In this document: positions 17,237 through 26,302 of the stretch, one piece after another
How positions within the stretch are numbered: position 1 is the stretch's first letter
Layout: each line of letters begins with the position of its first letter
Source: Bacteroidia bacterium
Lineage (GTDB): Bacteria > Bacteroidota > Bacteroidia > CAIKAF01
Length of the DNA stretch: 49,250 bases
Direction: 5' to 3'
Assembly: GCA_030427255.1 (NCBI GenBank)
Contig: JAUHWY010000024.1
Coordinates: forward strand, 1 to 49,250
Position numbers and translations under genes: made by a program
The notes under the pieces: model-generated
Databases searched by the model: none
What the model was told of the DNA's origin: nothing
Seen by the model: only the letters and a program-made list of their open reading frames with translations

Positions 17237-17494
17237 TTATTTTGCTCTTTCAATAATTTCTACCAATCGCCAATTCTTGGTTTTGCTCAACGGACGCGTT
17301 TCCATAATGCGTACGGTGTCACCAATATTGCACTCGTTGTTGGTGTCGTGTGCTTTAAAACGTGAGGTAAGTTTTACAAACTTTCCATACTTGGGGTGCT
17401 TTACGCGACGTTCGACAGCTACAGTAATAGTGCTTGTCATTTTGTTGCTGGTAACAACCCCAATCTTTTCTTTTCGTGTTTTCCTTTCGGTCAT
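17237..17494 (-). CDS. rpsQ: 30S ribosomal protein S17
   Basis: The 85 residues form an OB fold that binds 16S rRNA. Recognisable parts are [20 protein letters not shown] and [20 protein letters not shown]. This is the first gene of the second ribosomal transcription unit. Unlike in most bacteria, where rpmC runs straight into rpsQ, 168 nt separate them here. That gap holds a terminator and a promoter. Confidence 0.99.
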   Translation of the reverse strand: MTERKTRKEKIGVVTSNKMTSTITVAVERRVKHPKYGKFVKLTSRFKAHDTNNECNIGDTVRIMETRPLSKTKNWRLVEIIERAK

Positions 17495-17546
17495 ATCCGT
17501 ACCAAAATGGTGTTAACTGAATGTTTTACCCCTAAAAACGGGCTTG

Positions 17547-17577
17547 CAAAGGTGCAGGTTTATTTTGATATTTCCAA
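17547..17577 (-). promoter_or_regulatory. Promoter of the spc-alpha operon (TTG-N20-CACCTTTG)
   Basis: On the minus strand, TTG (17575-17577) is followed by exactly 20 nt and CACCTTTG (17547-17554), then CAAGCCCGTTTT. The same spacing and downstream sequence occur before rpsJ and rpsL. It lies about 53 nt before the rpsQ start. Confidence 0.8.
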
Positions 17578-17611
17578 TATCAAACTTAGATTTTTTTACA
17601 GAAATTAAAGA

Positions 17612-17645
17612 CAAAAAAGAACCGCTCCCTGTCGGCAGCGGTTCC
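17612..17645 (-). terminator. Terminator between rpmC and rpsQ
   Basis: On the minus strand GAACCGCT and AGCGGTTC form an 8-bp stem around a 10-nt loop, followed by six T. It starts 18 nt after the rpmC stop and upstream of the rpsQ promoter, splitting the S10 and spc gene blocks. Confidence 0.85.
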
Positions 17646-17662
17646 ATGCTTTTTAGCCTCTT

Positions 17663-17860
17663 TTAAGCTGAAGCTAAAATCCGCTTACGCTGTTCGGTTT
17701 TTAGACGAGCCAATAAACGGCGAGAAGCTTTAATCTCATTGGGGTTGTCTAAGTTCACCACGGCATGATTCAATTTTAATTGAACCAAATCCTTTTGTTG
17801 TTGGGCAATTTTTTCACTGAGATCTCCATCAGAAAGCCCTTGGATTTCAATATTCTTCAT
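17663..17860 (-). CDS. rpmC: 50S ribosomal protein L29
   Basis: The 65 residues form two helices at the tunnel exit, near the SRP and trigger factor docking site. It has LSEKIAQQQKDLVQLKLNHA-type heptads and the end ASRRLLARLKTEQRKRILAS. It is the last gene of the S10 unit. Confidence 0.97.
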   Translation of the reverse strand: MKNIEIQGLSDGDLSEKIAQQQKDLVQLKLNHAVVNLDNPNEIKASRRLLARLKTEQRKRILASA

Positions 17861-17870
17861 GATTCAATGT

Positions 17871-18293
17871 TTAATCTGCCGCATAATCGCGACGTACAAC
17901 AAACTTGGTACGCACAGGAAGCTTTTGAGCGGCAAGACGCAAAGCTTCTTTTGCTACGTCCATAGGGACACCGTCGATTTCAAACATAATCACTCCCGGT
18001 TTCACAACAGCAGCCCAGTACTCAGGGTTACCTTTACCTTTACCCATCCTCACTTCGGCAGGCTTTTTGGTAATTGGCTTGTCAGGGAAAATGCGAATCC
18101 ATACTTGCCCTTCCCTTTTCATGTACCGGTTTAGTGCAATACGAGCCGCCTCGATTTGTCTGGAGGTCATCCAAACAGAATCTAAAGATTTCAATCCAAA
18201 AGATCCAAAGGCAATTTGGTGTCCACGATGGGCCACTCCTTTCATTCGGCCCTTCTGTACCTTACGGTATTTTGTACGTTTCGGTTGTAACAT
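17871..18293 (-). CDS. rplP: 50S ribosomal protein L16
   Basis: L16 supports A-site tRNA binding. The 140 residues start [20 protein letters not shown] and contain [20 protein letters not shown] and [19 protein letters not shown]. The spacing is 10 nt to rpmC and 19 nt from rpsC. Confidence 0.99.
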   Translation of the reverse strand: MLQPKRTKYRKVQKGRMKGVAHRGHQIAFGSFGLKSLDSVWMTSRQIEAARIALNRYMKREGQVWIRIFPDKPITKKPAEVRMGKGKGNPEYWAAVVKPGVIMFEIDGVPMDVAKEALRLAAQKLPVRTKFVVRRDYAAD

Positions 18294-18312
18294 GATGCTT
18301 TTCCTCCCTCAA

Positions 18313-19029
18313 TTAGTTGCGTTTTCTTTTGGCGCGAGGTGCAGATACCCCACTTGGCCCCTTACCTTGGCGTTGATTAGGAATGTTTGGACTTAAGTCA
18401 CGTTTGCCGTAAACTTCCCCTAACATAATCCAAACCTTAACTCCAATTCGGCCATAGGTAGTATGGGCTTCAACCAAGGCATAATCAATATCCGCACGGA
18501 ATGTATGCAATGGAATACGACCCTCCTTGTAGGAATCGTGGCGTGCCATTTCAGCACCGCCCAAACGGCCGGCCACTGCAATTTTAATACCCTCGGCTCC
18601 CATACGCATGGTGCTGGCCAAAGCCATTTTAAGCGCACGACGGTAATTCACACGCCCCTCCAATTGGCGAGCAACGGTTTCGGCAACAAGACGGGCATCC
18701 AATTCAGGACGCTTAATTTCAGCAATATTAATGCCCACTTCTTTTTTGGTAAGCTTTTTAAGCTCTTCACGCAACCGCTCCACTTCTTGACCGCCTTTAC
18801 CAATAATGATACCTGGGCGAGCAGTATGAATAGTTACTGTAACCAATTTAAGCGTACGTTCAATAACAATACGTGATATGCTGGCTTTGGCTAAACGGGC
18901 ACGGATATAGTTACGGATGGTGTGGTCTTCCACCAGTTTCTCGGTGTAATTCTTACCACCGTACCAGTTGGACTCCCAGCCACGGATGTAACCTAAACGG
19001 TTGCCTATTGGATTTGTCTTTTGTCCCAT
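18313..19029 (-). CDS. rpsC: 30S ribosomal protein S3
   Basis: S3 forms the mRNA entry tunnel. The 238 residues start [20 protein letters not shown]. The KH domain has the GXXG loop in [20 protein letters not shown], and the C-terminal domain has [20 protein letters not shown]. The C-terminus ends in a basic tail (APRAKRKRN). Confidence 0.99.
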   Translation of the reverse strand: MGQKTNPIGNRLGYIRGWESNWYGGKNYTEKLVEDHTIRNYIRARLAKASISRIVIERTLKLVTVTIHTARPGIIIGKGGQEVERLREELKKLTKKEVGINIAEIKRPELDARLVAETVARQLEGRVNYRRALKMALASTMRMGAEGIKIAVAGRLGGAEMARHDSYKEGRIPLHTFRADIDYALVEAHTTYGRIGVKVWIMLGEVYGKRDLSPNIPNQRQGKGPSGVSAPRAKRKRN

Positions 19030-19052
19030 AATTCGCTTGCTACGCTAAATAC

Positions 19053-19484
19053 TTATTCTTGATTGGTGGCTTCAACAGCAACAGGTTCTGTTGCTTGTTT
19101 GGTATCCACAATAATAGTTACATGGTTGGACCGCTTACGGATTCGGTGCGCCCTACCCTGAGGTGCCGGTTGAATACGCTTCAACATTTTTGCACTATCT
19201 ACAAAAACCTCTTTCACGTACAATGGCTCTGCATCTGCACGTAATCCTGATTTTTGCTCAAAATTGGCAATGGCAGAACGCAGCAACTTAGACATTGGAA
19301 GAGCCCCGGCTTTTGGGGTAAACTGCAATACGTCTAAAGCTTTATTGCAATCCATGCCACGGATCAAATCCGCAACCAACCGCATCTTTCTTGGTGAGGT
19401 AGGATAATCTACCAAGCGTGCCATATATTTGGTCTTATTCGCTTCTTTGCGGGCCTCTGCCGCAAGTCTTTTTCTGCTGCCCAT
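19053..19484 (-). CDS. rplV: 50S ribosomal protein L22, extended at both ends
   Basis: L22 lines the peptide tunnel through its long beta hairpin. The core (about 24-125) has YPTSPRKMRLVADLIRGMDC and the hairpin end PQGRAHRIRKRSNHVTIIV. At 143 residues it is about 30 longer than E. coli L22. It has an extra basic N-terminus (GSRKRLAAEARKEANKTK) and a short acidic tail. Confidence 0.99.
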   Translation of the reverse strand: MGSRKRLAAEARKEANKTKYMARLVDYPTSPRKMRLVADLIRGMDCNKALDVLQFTPKAGALPMSKLLRSAIANFEQKSGLRADAEPLYVKEVFVDSAKMLKRIQPAPQGRAHRIRKRSNHVTIIVDTKQATEPVAVEATNQE

Positions 19485-19511
19485 AGCTGCTTATTCTAAA
19501 TCTTGTAACCT

Positions 19512-19793
19512 TTATTTTCTGCCTTTGTCTTTCTTTTGTCCGGCATGACCACGCCAAGTGCGTGTAGGACTAAATTCGCCCAATTTATGCCCAACCATAT
19601 TCTCCGTAACATATACGGGAATATGCTTGTTTCCGTTGTGAACGGCAATGGTATGCCCAACAAAGTCAGGAGTAATCATTGACCTTCTGCTCCAGGTCTT
19701 AATGACATTCTTTTTGCCGCCGTCGTTCATTTCAACTACGCGCTTTTCGAGCTTGAAATCGACAAATGGGCCTTTTTTAAGTGAACGTGCCAT
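19512..19793 (-). CDS. rpsS: 30S ribosomal protein S19
   Basis: The 93-residue head protein pairs with S13. It begins [19 protein letters not shown] and carries [20 protein letters not shown]-like sequence and [17 protein letters not shown]. It lies 6 nt after rplB. Confidence 0.99.
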   Translation of the reverse strand: MARSLKKGPFVDFKLEKRVVEMNDGGKKNVIKTWSRRSMITPDFVGHTIAVHNGNKHIPVYVTENMVGHKLGEFSPTRTWRGHAGQKKDKGRK

Positions 19794-19799
19794 ATCTAA

Positions 19800-20624
19800 T
19801 TATTTCTTTCTACGTTCAAGAATATATTTAGAAGAATACTTCTTCTTGCTGCGGGTTTTGTATCCTTTTGCAGGCAAACCTTTACGGCTTCTTGGGTGAC
19901 CACCCGAAGAACGGCCTTCACCACCACCCATGGGGTGATCCACTGGATTCATTACCACACCACGAACTCTAGGACGACGACCCAACCAACGGTTACGGCC
20001 GGCTTTTCCATGCACGGTTAGTGAATGTTCGGGATTGGATACGCTACCAATCACCGCCTTGCATACAACCAATACCATACGCTGTTCGCCGGAAGGCATC
20101 TTTAAGACAGCATATTTACCGTCTCTGGCTACCAATTGAGCCGATGAACCTGCAGAACGACAAAAAGCTGCTCCACGTCCAGGCTTAAGTTCTATATTAT
20201 GTACTACAGAACCCAAAGGTATCTCAGACATAGGCAATGCGTTGCCCAAATCCGGACTGCTGCCTGTTCCACTTTGTACCTTTTGGCCTACTTCTAAACC
20301 ATGAGGTGCAATGATGTAACGCTTCTCGCCATCCGCATAGCTTAATAAAGCAATACGAGCAGAACGATTGGGATCATATTCAATGCTTTTTACCGTTGCG
20401 GGAATCCCATCCTTATCGCGCTTAAAGTCAATAATACGGTAACGCTTTTTGTGGCCGCCTCCCATGTAACGCATGGTCATTTTACCACTACCGTTCCTAC
20501 CTCCGGAACGCTTTTGGGGCGCCAACAAACTTTTCTCCGGCTTATTGGTCGTTACGGTTTCAAAATCACTAATGATTTTGAAGCGCGTACCCGGAGTAAC
20601 TGGTGAAAATTTCCTTAAACCCAT
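19800..20624 (-). CDS. rplB: 50S ribosomal protein L2
   Basis: L2 is needed for subunit joining and peptidyl transferase activity. The 274 residues include [20 protein letters not shown] and the universally conserved C-terminal loop [20 protein letters not shown], whose His lies near the active centre. The tail is basic. It lies 2 nt after rplW. Confidence 0.99.
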   Translation of the reverse strand: MGLRKFSPVTPGTRFKIISDFETVTTNKPEKSLLAPQKRSGGRNGSGKMTMRYMGGGHKKRYRIIDFKRDKDGIPATVKSIEYDPNRSARIALLSYADGEKRYIIAPHGLEVGQKVQSGTGSSPDLGNALPMSEIPLGSVVHNIELKPGRGAAFCRSAGSSAQLVARDGKYAVLKMPSGEQRMVLVVCKAVIGSVSNPEHSLTVHGKAGRNRWLGRRPRVRGVVMNPVDHPMGGGEGRSSGGHPRSRKGLPAKGYKTRSKKKYSSKYILERRKK

Positions 20625-20626
20625 AA

Positions 20627-20920
20627 TTAGATATTTGCGAAGAGATCAATGGTGTGACCTTCCTTCAGGGTAATGATTGCTTTCTTGTACGAAGGCTTGC
20701 GGCCGGTCAATACATTCGATTTGGTATAGCGTGTCACTTTACGCCCAATGTAATTCATGGTACGCACACGCTCTACTTCAACATCGTAAAGTGCTTGAAT
20801 CTCTCTACGAATTTCGTGCTTAGTAGCCTTGGGATTAACCAAAAAACCATAGCGGTTAAATTTCTCTCCCGCTTCGGTCATTTTCTCCGTAACCAACGGT
20901 TTTATAATATGACTTGCCAT
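20627..20920 (-). CDS. rplW: 50S ribosomal protein L23
   Basis: L23 sits at the tunnel exit and docks trigger factor and SRP. The 97 residues contain [20 protein letters not shown] and [20 protein letters not shown]. It is separated from rplD by 5 nt. Confidence 0.99.
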   Translation of the reverse strand: MASHIIKPLVTEKMTEAGEKFNRYGFLVNPKATKHEIRREIQALYDVEVERVRTMNYIGRKVTRYTKSNVLTGRKPSYKKAIITLKEGHTIDLFANI

Positions 20921-20925
20921 GATCC

Positions 20926-21552
20926 TCAGCTTAGCAGTTTATCGATGTGCGAAATGGTATTCTCTGCAATGAGCAATGTTTCCGCATCCATTACTTCATA
21001 GGTATTCAGCTCGTTGGCTGTAATTACATTGGCTCCGGGCAAATTACGCGCAGACAAAAAGGCATTTCCGGCATCTTCGGCCACCACAATAAGTACCTTT
21101 TTCTGATCCAATTGCAGGTGACGCAACATTGCCAAAAAGTCCTTGGTGCGGGGTTGCTCAAAATTCAATGGCTCCACCACTTTAACCAAACCATCCTTGA
21201 TTTTATAGCTCATGGCTGAGCGACGCGCCAAACGCTTCACTTTTTTGTTGAGCTTAAAACCATAGTCGCGTTGACGTGGACCAAACACTCGGCCACCACC
21301 GCGGAACAATGGGTTCTTGATGCTGCCCTTACGAGAGCCACCGGTTCCTTTTTGGCGGTGCAATTTACGAGTAGACCCGCTAATCTCACCACGCTCCTTG
21401 GCTTTATGCGTACCCTGACGCAAGTTGGCCATGTGTTGTTTTACATCCAAATAGATGGCATGATCGTTGGGATCAACACCATATAGGGAATCGTCTAAGG
21501 AAACCTTACGACCTGTTTCTTTCCCTTCTTTTGATATTACGGCTAATTCCAT
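20926..21552 (-). CDS. rplD: 50S ribosomal protein L4
   Basis: The 208 residues include the extended tunnel-lining loop (STRKLHRQKGTGGSRKGSIK, then NPLFRGGGRVFGPRQRDYGF). In E. coli L4 represses the S10 operon through its leader. No such leader structure is obvious here, because the distance from promoter to rpsJ is only about 40 nt. Confidence 0.99.
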   Translation of the reverse strand: MELAVISKEGKETGRKVSLDDSLYGVDPNDHAIYLDVKQHMANLRQGTHKAKERGEISGSTRKLHRQKGTGGSRKGSIKNPLFRGGGRVFGPRQRDYGFKLNKKVKRLARRSAMSYKIKDGLVKVVEPLNFEQPRTKDFLAMLRHLQLDQKKVLIVVAEDAGNAFLSARNLPGANVITANELNTYEVMDAETLLIAENTISHIDKLLS

Positions 21553-21569
21553 GATTTCTTTATGCCAAC

Positions 21570-22187
21570 TTATTTTTCAATGAGTACAATGCCGCCTTTA
21601 TGACCGGGCACATTGCCACTAACAACCAATAGATTCTTCTCGGGAATCACTTTAAGCACTCTAAGGTTTACTGCCTTAACCCGTGCGTTCCCCATTTGGC
21701 CTGCCATGCGCATTCCTTTGAAAACCCGTGCCGGATAAGATGCAGCACCAATAGAACCCGGGTGCCTTGCACGGTTGTGCTGACCATGAGTACGGTCACC
21801 CACACCGGCAAAACCATGACGCTTTACTACACCCTGAAACCCTTTACCCTTAGAAGTGCCCATAACATCAATAAAGTCTCCTACTTGAAATAGGTCAACT
21901 CCAATTTCTGTTCCGGCTTCCAAAAGCTCCGGAAAATACCGAAACTCATGCACATGCTTCTTGGGGGAAGTCTTCACTTTTTTAAAATGGCCTAACTGAG
22001 CCTTATTTACATGCTTTTCCTTGGCTTCGCCATAGGCAAGCTGCATGGCATCATAACCATCACGCTCTTTGGTTTTTACTTGTGTTACAACACAAGGACC
22101 GGCTTCTATGACCGTGCAGGCGATGGCTTTTCCCTGCTCATCATATAAACTGGTCATCCCAATTTTTTTGCCAATTAATCCTGACAT
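21570..22187 (-). CDS. rplC: 50S ribosomal protein L3
   Basis: The 205 residues begin [20 protein letters not shown]. The central extension reaching the peptidyl transferase centre has [20 protein letters not shown] and [20 protein letters not shown]. It follows rpsJ by 57 nt. Confidence 0.99.
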   Translation of the reverse strand: MSGLIGKKIGMTSLYDEQGKAIACTVIEAGPCVVTQVKTKERDGYDAMQLAYGEAKEKHVNKAQLGHFKKVKTSPKKHVHEFRYFPELLEAGTEIGVDLFQVGDFIDVMGTSKGKGFQGVVKRHGFAGVGDRTHGQHNRARHPGSIGAASYPARVFKGMRMAGQMGNARVKAVNLRVLKVIPEKNLLVVSGNVPGHKGGIVLIEK

Positions 22188-22244
22188 TTTGTTGTGATTT
22201 AGGCAGCGGAGTCAAACAAGCCGACTCTTACCGCAGATTTATTA

Positions 22245-22550
22245 CTAGACTTTAATTTCAACTTCAACACCGCTGGGCAACTCCAGCTTCATTAAAGCAT
22301 CAATGGTTTTGCTTGAAGAACTGTAAATGTCCATCAAACGCTTGTACGAGCAAAGTTGAAATTGCTCACGTGATTTCTTATTGACGTGTGGTGAACGTAG
22401 TACCGTGTAAATCCTTTTGTGCGTCGGCAAAGGAATAGGACCATTTACTACGGCTCCTGTACCCTTAACGGTCTTAACGATTTTCTCGGCAGACTTGTCT
22501 ACCAAATTGTAGTCATAAGACTTCAGCTTAATACGTATTTTCTGGCTCAT
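22245..22550 (-). CDS. rpsJ: 30S ribosomal protein S10
   Basis: S10 is also the NusG/NusE bridging factor in transcription antitermination. The 101 residues start [20 protein letters not shown] and contain [20 protein letters not shown] and [17 protein letters not shown]. The frame stays open upstream to 22697, but that part crosses the fusA terminator and the rpsJ promoter, so ATG 22550 is used. Confidence 0.99.
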   Translation of the reverse strand: MSQKIRIKLKSYDYNLVDKSAEKIVKTVKGTGAVVNGPIPLPTHKRIYTVLRSPHVNKKSREQFQLCSYKRLMDIYSSSSKTIDALMKLELPSGVEVEIKV

Positions 22551-22589
22551 GCGTTGAAGCTTCTTTACTTTACCCTTAAAACGGGCTTG

Positions 22590-22620
22590 CAAAGGTGCAC
22601 TTTTTGAATTAAATAAGCAA
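22590..22620 (-). promoter_or_regulatory. Promoter of the S10 operon (TTG-N20-CACCTTTG)
   Basis: On the minus strand TTG (22618-22620), a 20-nt spacer and CACCTTTG (22590-22597) lead into CAAGCCCGTTTTAAGGG. The -7 region and the start of the transcript match the rpsQ promoter over more than 20 bp. It is 39 nt from the rpsJ ATG. Confidence 0.8.
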
Positions 22621-22680
22621 TAGTAAAACCTTCTTTTTTTACAGGATTTTAGGCCAAAAACCTTATTTCTCAGAAACCAC

Positions 22681-22707
22681 AAAAAAAACCGCCCCATAAG
22701 GAGCGGT
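22681..22707 (-). terminator. Terminator of the str operon
   Basis: On the minus strand ACCGCTCC and GGGGCGGT pair over 8 bp (one G-U) with a 4-nt loop, followed by a run of T. It starts 24 nt after the fusA stop and separates str from the S10 promoter. Confidence 0.85.
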
Positions 22708-22731
22708 CTTTTCTGTATTTATTCCCTAAAA

Positions 22732-24864
22732 TCAGGCCTTAGCCTTGCCCTTAACTTTGGCAATTACATCGTCCTGAATGTTTCGAGGTGCTGGATCGTA
22801 ATGGCTAAATTCCATGGTAGAGCTCGCACGACCGGATGTGATGGTACGCAAACTAGTTACATAACCAAACATTTCGGAAAGTGGCACTTTGGCTTTAATA
22901 ACCTTGGCACCGGCACGATCGTCCATACCATCGATTTGTCCACGACGACGGTTCAAGTCGCCTACCACATCGCCCATGTTTTCTTCTGGGGTTACTACCT
23001 CCACTTTCATGATGGGCTCCAAAAGTATAGGACTTGCTTTAGGCATAGCCTCACGGTAAGCAATTTTTGCTGCTTGCTCAAAAGATACCGCATCGGAGTC
23101 AACCGCGTGGTAAGAACCATCCTTCAAGGTAATGCGCAAACTGGTAACCGGGAAACCGGCCAAAACCCCATTTTGCATGCTCGATTCAAAACCTTTCTGA
23201 ACCGATGGAATAAACTCCTTAGGAATATTACCACCTTTCACTTGGTCCAAAAACTCCAAGCCGGGCTGTCCATCAGGACGAGGTTCTAAGCTAAATACGA
23301 TGTCGGCAAATTTACCACGACCACCGGTTTGCTTCTTATACACCTCACGGTGCTCAACGCTACCGGTAACGGCTTCTTTGTAAGCTACCTGAGGAGCTCC
23401 TTGGTTACATTCCACCTTAAACTCACGCTTAAGACGGTCAATAATAATGTCCAAGTGAAGCTCACCCATACCCTCAATAATGGTTTGACCACTATCTTCA
23501 TCCGTGTGCACGCGGAAGGTTGGATCCTCTTCGGCCAATTTAGCCAAGGCGGTTCCTAGCTTATCAACATCGGCCTGAGTTTTAGGCTCAATGGCAATAC
23601 CAATTACCGGATCAGGGAAAGTCATTGCTTCTAAGGCAATGGGCTTATTCTCTGAAGTCAAGGTATCGCCGGTGCGAATGTCCTTAAAACCAACACCTGC
23701 TCCAATGTCACCGGCTTCAATAAAGTCAATGGCATTTTGCTTGTTGGAGTGCATTTGGAACAAACGTGAAATACGTTCTTTGTTTCCGGTACGCACGTTG
23801 TATACATACGATCCTGCATCCAAACGACCGGAATACATTCTAAAAAAGCACAAACGACCTACGAAGGGGTCAGTAGCAATTTTGAACGCCAAAGCAGCCA
23901 TGGGCTCGTCCGGACTTGGCTTACGAATTTCTTCTTCGTCGGTATCCGGGTTAACACCTTTTACGGGTGGAACATCTACCGGAGAAGGAAGGTAACGCAT
24001 TACACAATCAAGCATGGTTTGTACTCCCTTGTTTTTGAAGGCAGAGCCACAAAGCATGGGTACAATATCCAGCGCAAGCGTAGCGTTGCGGATACCGTTA
24101 ATGATTTCATCTTCCGTAATGGCATCGGGATTGTCGAAGAACTTCTCCATTAGGGAGTCGTCGTACTCAGCAACCGTTTCCAAGAGGTAATTTCTCCAAT
24201 GCTCCACATCGCCCTTCAACTCCTCTGGAATATCTACCTTATCGTATTTTGCACCCTCGGAAGCTTCGTCCCAAATGATGGCTTCTAGTGAAATCAAGTC
24301 CACTACGCCTTTAAAGGTTTCTTCGGCCCCAATGGGAACTTGAAGAGGCACAGGCTTAGCACCAAGGCGGGCTTTAACCTGCTCCACTACATTAAAGAAG
24401 TCGGCACCGGCGCGGTCCATTTTATTTACAAAGCCCAAACGAGGAACATTGTACTTATTCATTTGACGCCAAACCGTTTCGGATTGTGGCTCTACGCCGC
24501 CTACGGCACAAAACAGAGCTACGGCTCCATCCAATACACGAAGCGAGCGCTCTACTTCCACGGTAAAGTCTACGTGGCCCGGAGTATCAATAATATTGAT
24601 TTGATACTGCTTGGTTTCGCCTTGAATGGCTTGACCCTGACGGGTTGGAAAATTCCAGAAGCAAGTGGTTGCGGCAGAGGTAATGGTAATACCGCGCTCC
24701 TGCTCTTGCACCATCCAGTCCATGGTAGCTGCACCATCGTGCACCTCACCAATTTTGTGGGTTTTTCCGGTGTAATAAAGAATACGCTCGGTAGTTGTGG
24801 TCTTGCCGGCGTCAATGTGTGCGGAAATACCAATGTTCCGCGTAAATTTTAGGTCACGTGCCAT
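22732..24864 (-). CDS. fusA: Elongation factor G
   Basis: This is the translocase GTPase of protein synthesis, 710 residues. The G domain shows the P-loop in [19 protein letters not shown], switch II in DTPGHVDF, and the specificity motif NKMD. Domains II-V follow in order, with [20 protein letters not shown] in domain III and [15 protein letters not shown]-like sequence in domain IV. The length and str position (after rpsG) mark it as the main translational EF-G rather than a resistance or recycling paralogue. Confidence 0.99.
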   Translation of the reverse strand: MARDLKFTRNIGISAHIDAGKTTTTERILYYTGKTHKIGEVHDGAATMDWMVQEQERGITITSAATTCFWNFPTRQGQAIQGETKQYQINIIDTPGHVDFTVEVERSLRVLDGAVALFCAVGGVEPQSETVWRQMNKYNVPRLGFVNKMDRAGADFFNVVEQVKARLGAKPVPLQVPIGAEETFKGVVDLISLEAIIWDEASEGAKYDKVDIPEELKGDVEHWRNYLLETVAEYDDSLMEKFFDNPDAITEDEIINGIRNATLALDIVPMLCGSAFKNKGVQTMLDCVMRYLPSPVDVPPVKGVNPDTDEEEIRKPSPDEPMAALAFKIATDPFVGRLCFFRMYSGRLDAGSYVYNVRTGNKERISRLFQMHSNKQNAIDFIEAGDIGAGVGFKDIRTGDTLTSENKPIALEAMTFPDPVIGIAIEPKTQADVDKLGTALAKLAEEDPTFRVHTDEDSGQTIIEGMGELHLDIIIDRLKREFKVECNQGAPQVAYKEAVTGSVEHREVYKKQTGGRGKFADIVFSLEPRPDGQPGLEFLDQVKGGNIPKEFIPSVQKGFESSMQNGVLAGFPVTSLRITLKDGSYHAVDSDAVSFEQAAKIAYREAMPKASPILLEPIMKVEVVTPEENMGDVVGDLNRRRGQIDGMDDRAGAKVIKAKVPLSEMFGYVTSLRTITSGRASSTMEFSHYDPAPRNIQDDVIAKVKGKAKA

Positions 24865-24890
24865 AGCTTTGTGGGCCTTCGTATTATGTG

Positions 24891-25361
24891 TTAGAAACGG
24901 AAATGTGAGAATGCCTTGTTGGCTTCTGCCATGCGGTGCGTATCTTCTTTTTTCTTATACGCTCCACCTTCGTTGTTGTAAGCGGCCATTACTTCGTTGG
25001 CCAGCTTTTGCGCCATAGACTTGTCGTTGCGCTTGCGGGCTGCCAAAATCATCCATTTCATGCCCATAGACAAACGACGCGAAGGACGAATTTCTTGGGG
25101 AATTTGGAAGGTAGCACCACCTACACGACGGGAACGGACTTCGACCAAAGGAGTTACGTTCTCCAAGGCACGCTTCCATACATTCACCGGCTCTTCCTCT
25201 TGAATACGCTCTTTTACGATGTCCATGGCACCATAAAAAATATCGTAGGAGGTTTGTTTCTTACCGTCCAGCATCAAATTGTTCACAAACTTGGTAACGA
25301 GCGTGTCGCTGTAACGGGGGTCGGGAAGTATGATCCGCTTTTTTGGTTTCGCTTTTCTCAT
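24891..25361 (-). CDS. rpsG: 30S ribosomal protein S7
   Basis: S7 nucleates the 30S head. The 156 residues start [20 protein letters not shown]. They contain [20 protein letters not shown] and the beta-hairpin region [19 protein letters not shown], which lies at the E site. It lies between rpsL and fusA with 23 and 26 nt gaps. Confidence 0.99.
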   Translation of the reverse strand: MRKAKPKKRIILPDPRYSDTLVTKFVNNLMLDGKKQTSYDIFYGAMDIVKERIQEEEPVNVWKRALENVTPLVEVRSRRVGGATFQIPQEIRPSRRLSMGMKWMILAARKRNDKSMAQKLANEVMAAYNNEGGAYKKKEDTHRMAEANKAFSHFRF

Positions 25362-25384
25362 GTCAATTTTTGCTTAGCGATGTA

Positions 25385-25768
25385 TCAGGATTTTTTCTCT
25401 TTCGGACGCTTAGTGCCGTACTTAGAACGGCGCTGATTGCGGCCTTCTACACCTGCGGTGTCGAGGGCTCCACGCACAATGTGGTAACGCACACCGGGAA
25501 GGTCTTTTACACGACCGCCACGCACCAACACAATGCTGTGCTCTTGCAGGTTGTGTCCCTCTCCGGGAATATACGCGTTCACTTCACGCTGATTGGTAAG
25601 GCGCACCCTGGCTACCTTACGCAATGCGGAGTTTGGTTTCTTGGGAGTGGTTGTGTACACACGCACACATACTCCACGACGCTGAGGACAGCTTTCGAGG
25701 GCAATAGATTTACTCTTCTTTACCACTTTTTTGCGCCCTTTGCGCACTAACTGTTGAATCGTTGGCAT
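25385..25768 (-). CDS. rpsL: 30S ribosomal protein S12
   Basis: S12 controls decoding accuracy. The 127 residues start [20 protein letters not shown]. The decoding loops read [20 protein letters not shown] and [18 protein letters not shown]. The lysines whose changes give streptomycin resistance in E. coli are the wild-type residue here. It is the first gene of the str operon. Confidence 0.99.
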   Translation of the reverse strand: MPTIQQLVRKGRKKVVKKSKSIALESCPQRRGVCVRVYTTTPKKPNSALRKVARVRLTNQREVNAYIPGEGHNLQEHSIVLVRGGRVKDLPGVRYHIVRGALDTAGVEGRNQRRSKYGTKRPKEKKS

Positions 25769-25814
25769 GCTTTTCGCTCGTTTACCTAAGATATTATGCC
25801 CAAAAATGGGCTTG

Positions 25815-25845
25815 CAAAGGAACTGGTTTTTTTTGAAATATCCAA
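25815..25845 (-). promoter_or_regulatory. Promoter of the str operon (TTG-N20-TTCCTTTG)
   Basis: On the minus strand TTG (25843-25845), 20 nt, and TTCCTTTG (25815-25822) lead into CAAGCCCATTTTTGGGC. This is the third member of the shared ribosomal promoter type. It is 46 nt from the rpsL ATG. GGTATTGGATATTTCAAAA here parallels GATATTGGAAATATCAAAA at rpsQ. Confidence 0.8.
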
Positions 25846-25937
25846 TACCGGCTTTTGAAAATCATTCAGGAATCTTTTTTAATTCTTTGTTTGGGTTTTT
25901 ATTTGGGGGCCTTTTCCGGCCATCAGGCGCAGCTGCA

Positions 25938-26025
25938 CCCCGCCCCGGCTGCCCCTGCCGGGCTCCGGGGTCCCCCGAAACATCGGGGGCCTCCTCGCTT
26001 CCGGCATGGGCTAGCCGGCCCGGGG
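25938..26025 (-). repeat. GC-rich palindromic element e
   Basis: On the minus strand the core is GAAGCGAGGAGGC followed by an inner hairpin CCCCCGA/TCGGGGG. Outer arms (25938-25961 and 26001-26025) pair with several mismatches. It lies in the divergent gap between rpsL and the dehydrogenase gene, which has no supportable gene. Confidence 0.65.
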
Positions 26026-26114
26026 CACAGGCTGACTTCTTCTGTCCGGGGCCCAAAATCTTCTTCCAATAATTCATGGCTACACATGGAACTTAAGGCC
26101 CAGGGATTGAACGC

Positions 26115-26215
26115 GGTAGCCCTCCCATTGCAAAACCCGAGGCTGCCAGGCGAGGAAGCGACCAAAGGAAGCTACCACAGCCCTGCAGCCTCGTGGTTTT
26201 GCTTGGGAGGCTACC
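26115..26215 (+). repeat. GC-rich palindromic element f, 101-bp stem-loop
   Basis: Arms of about 31 bp (26115-26146 and 26185-26215) pair with few mismatches: GCAAAACC, GAGGCTGC and GTAGCC on the left all find partners on the right. The core has GGCGAGGAAG on the plus strand and CCACAGCCCTG, as in element b. It is opposite in orientation to element e, 90 bp away. Confidence 0.7.
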
Positions 26216-26290
26216 GGTGAAAGCCCGCCCGGGGCCCCCACCCTTTTACTCCTTTGCCAAATCTTTGGTTTCCGTTTCTCAAAGCTAAGG

Positions 26291-26298
26291 TATCTTTG
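26291..26298 (+). promoter_or_regulatory. Promoter element TATCTTTG, 4 nt before ATG
   Basis: A perfect TAnnTTTG is followed by CTCC and the ATG at 26303. Transcription would start at or next to the start codon, predicting a leaderless mRNA for the five-gene operon. Confidence 0.65.
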
Positions 26299-26302
26299 CT
26301 CC

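Noticed and set aside
22551-22697. N-terminal extension of S10
   Set aside because: It would cross the fusA terminator and the rpsJ promoter; S10 begins at [12 protein letters not shown].
25767-26220. Several overlapping frames between rpsL and the dehydrogenase gene
   Set aside because: All are rich in Pro, Gly, Ala and Arg because of the GC-rich palindromes; no start signal and no family resemblance.
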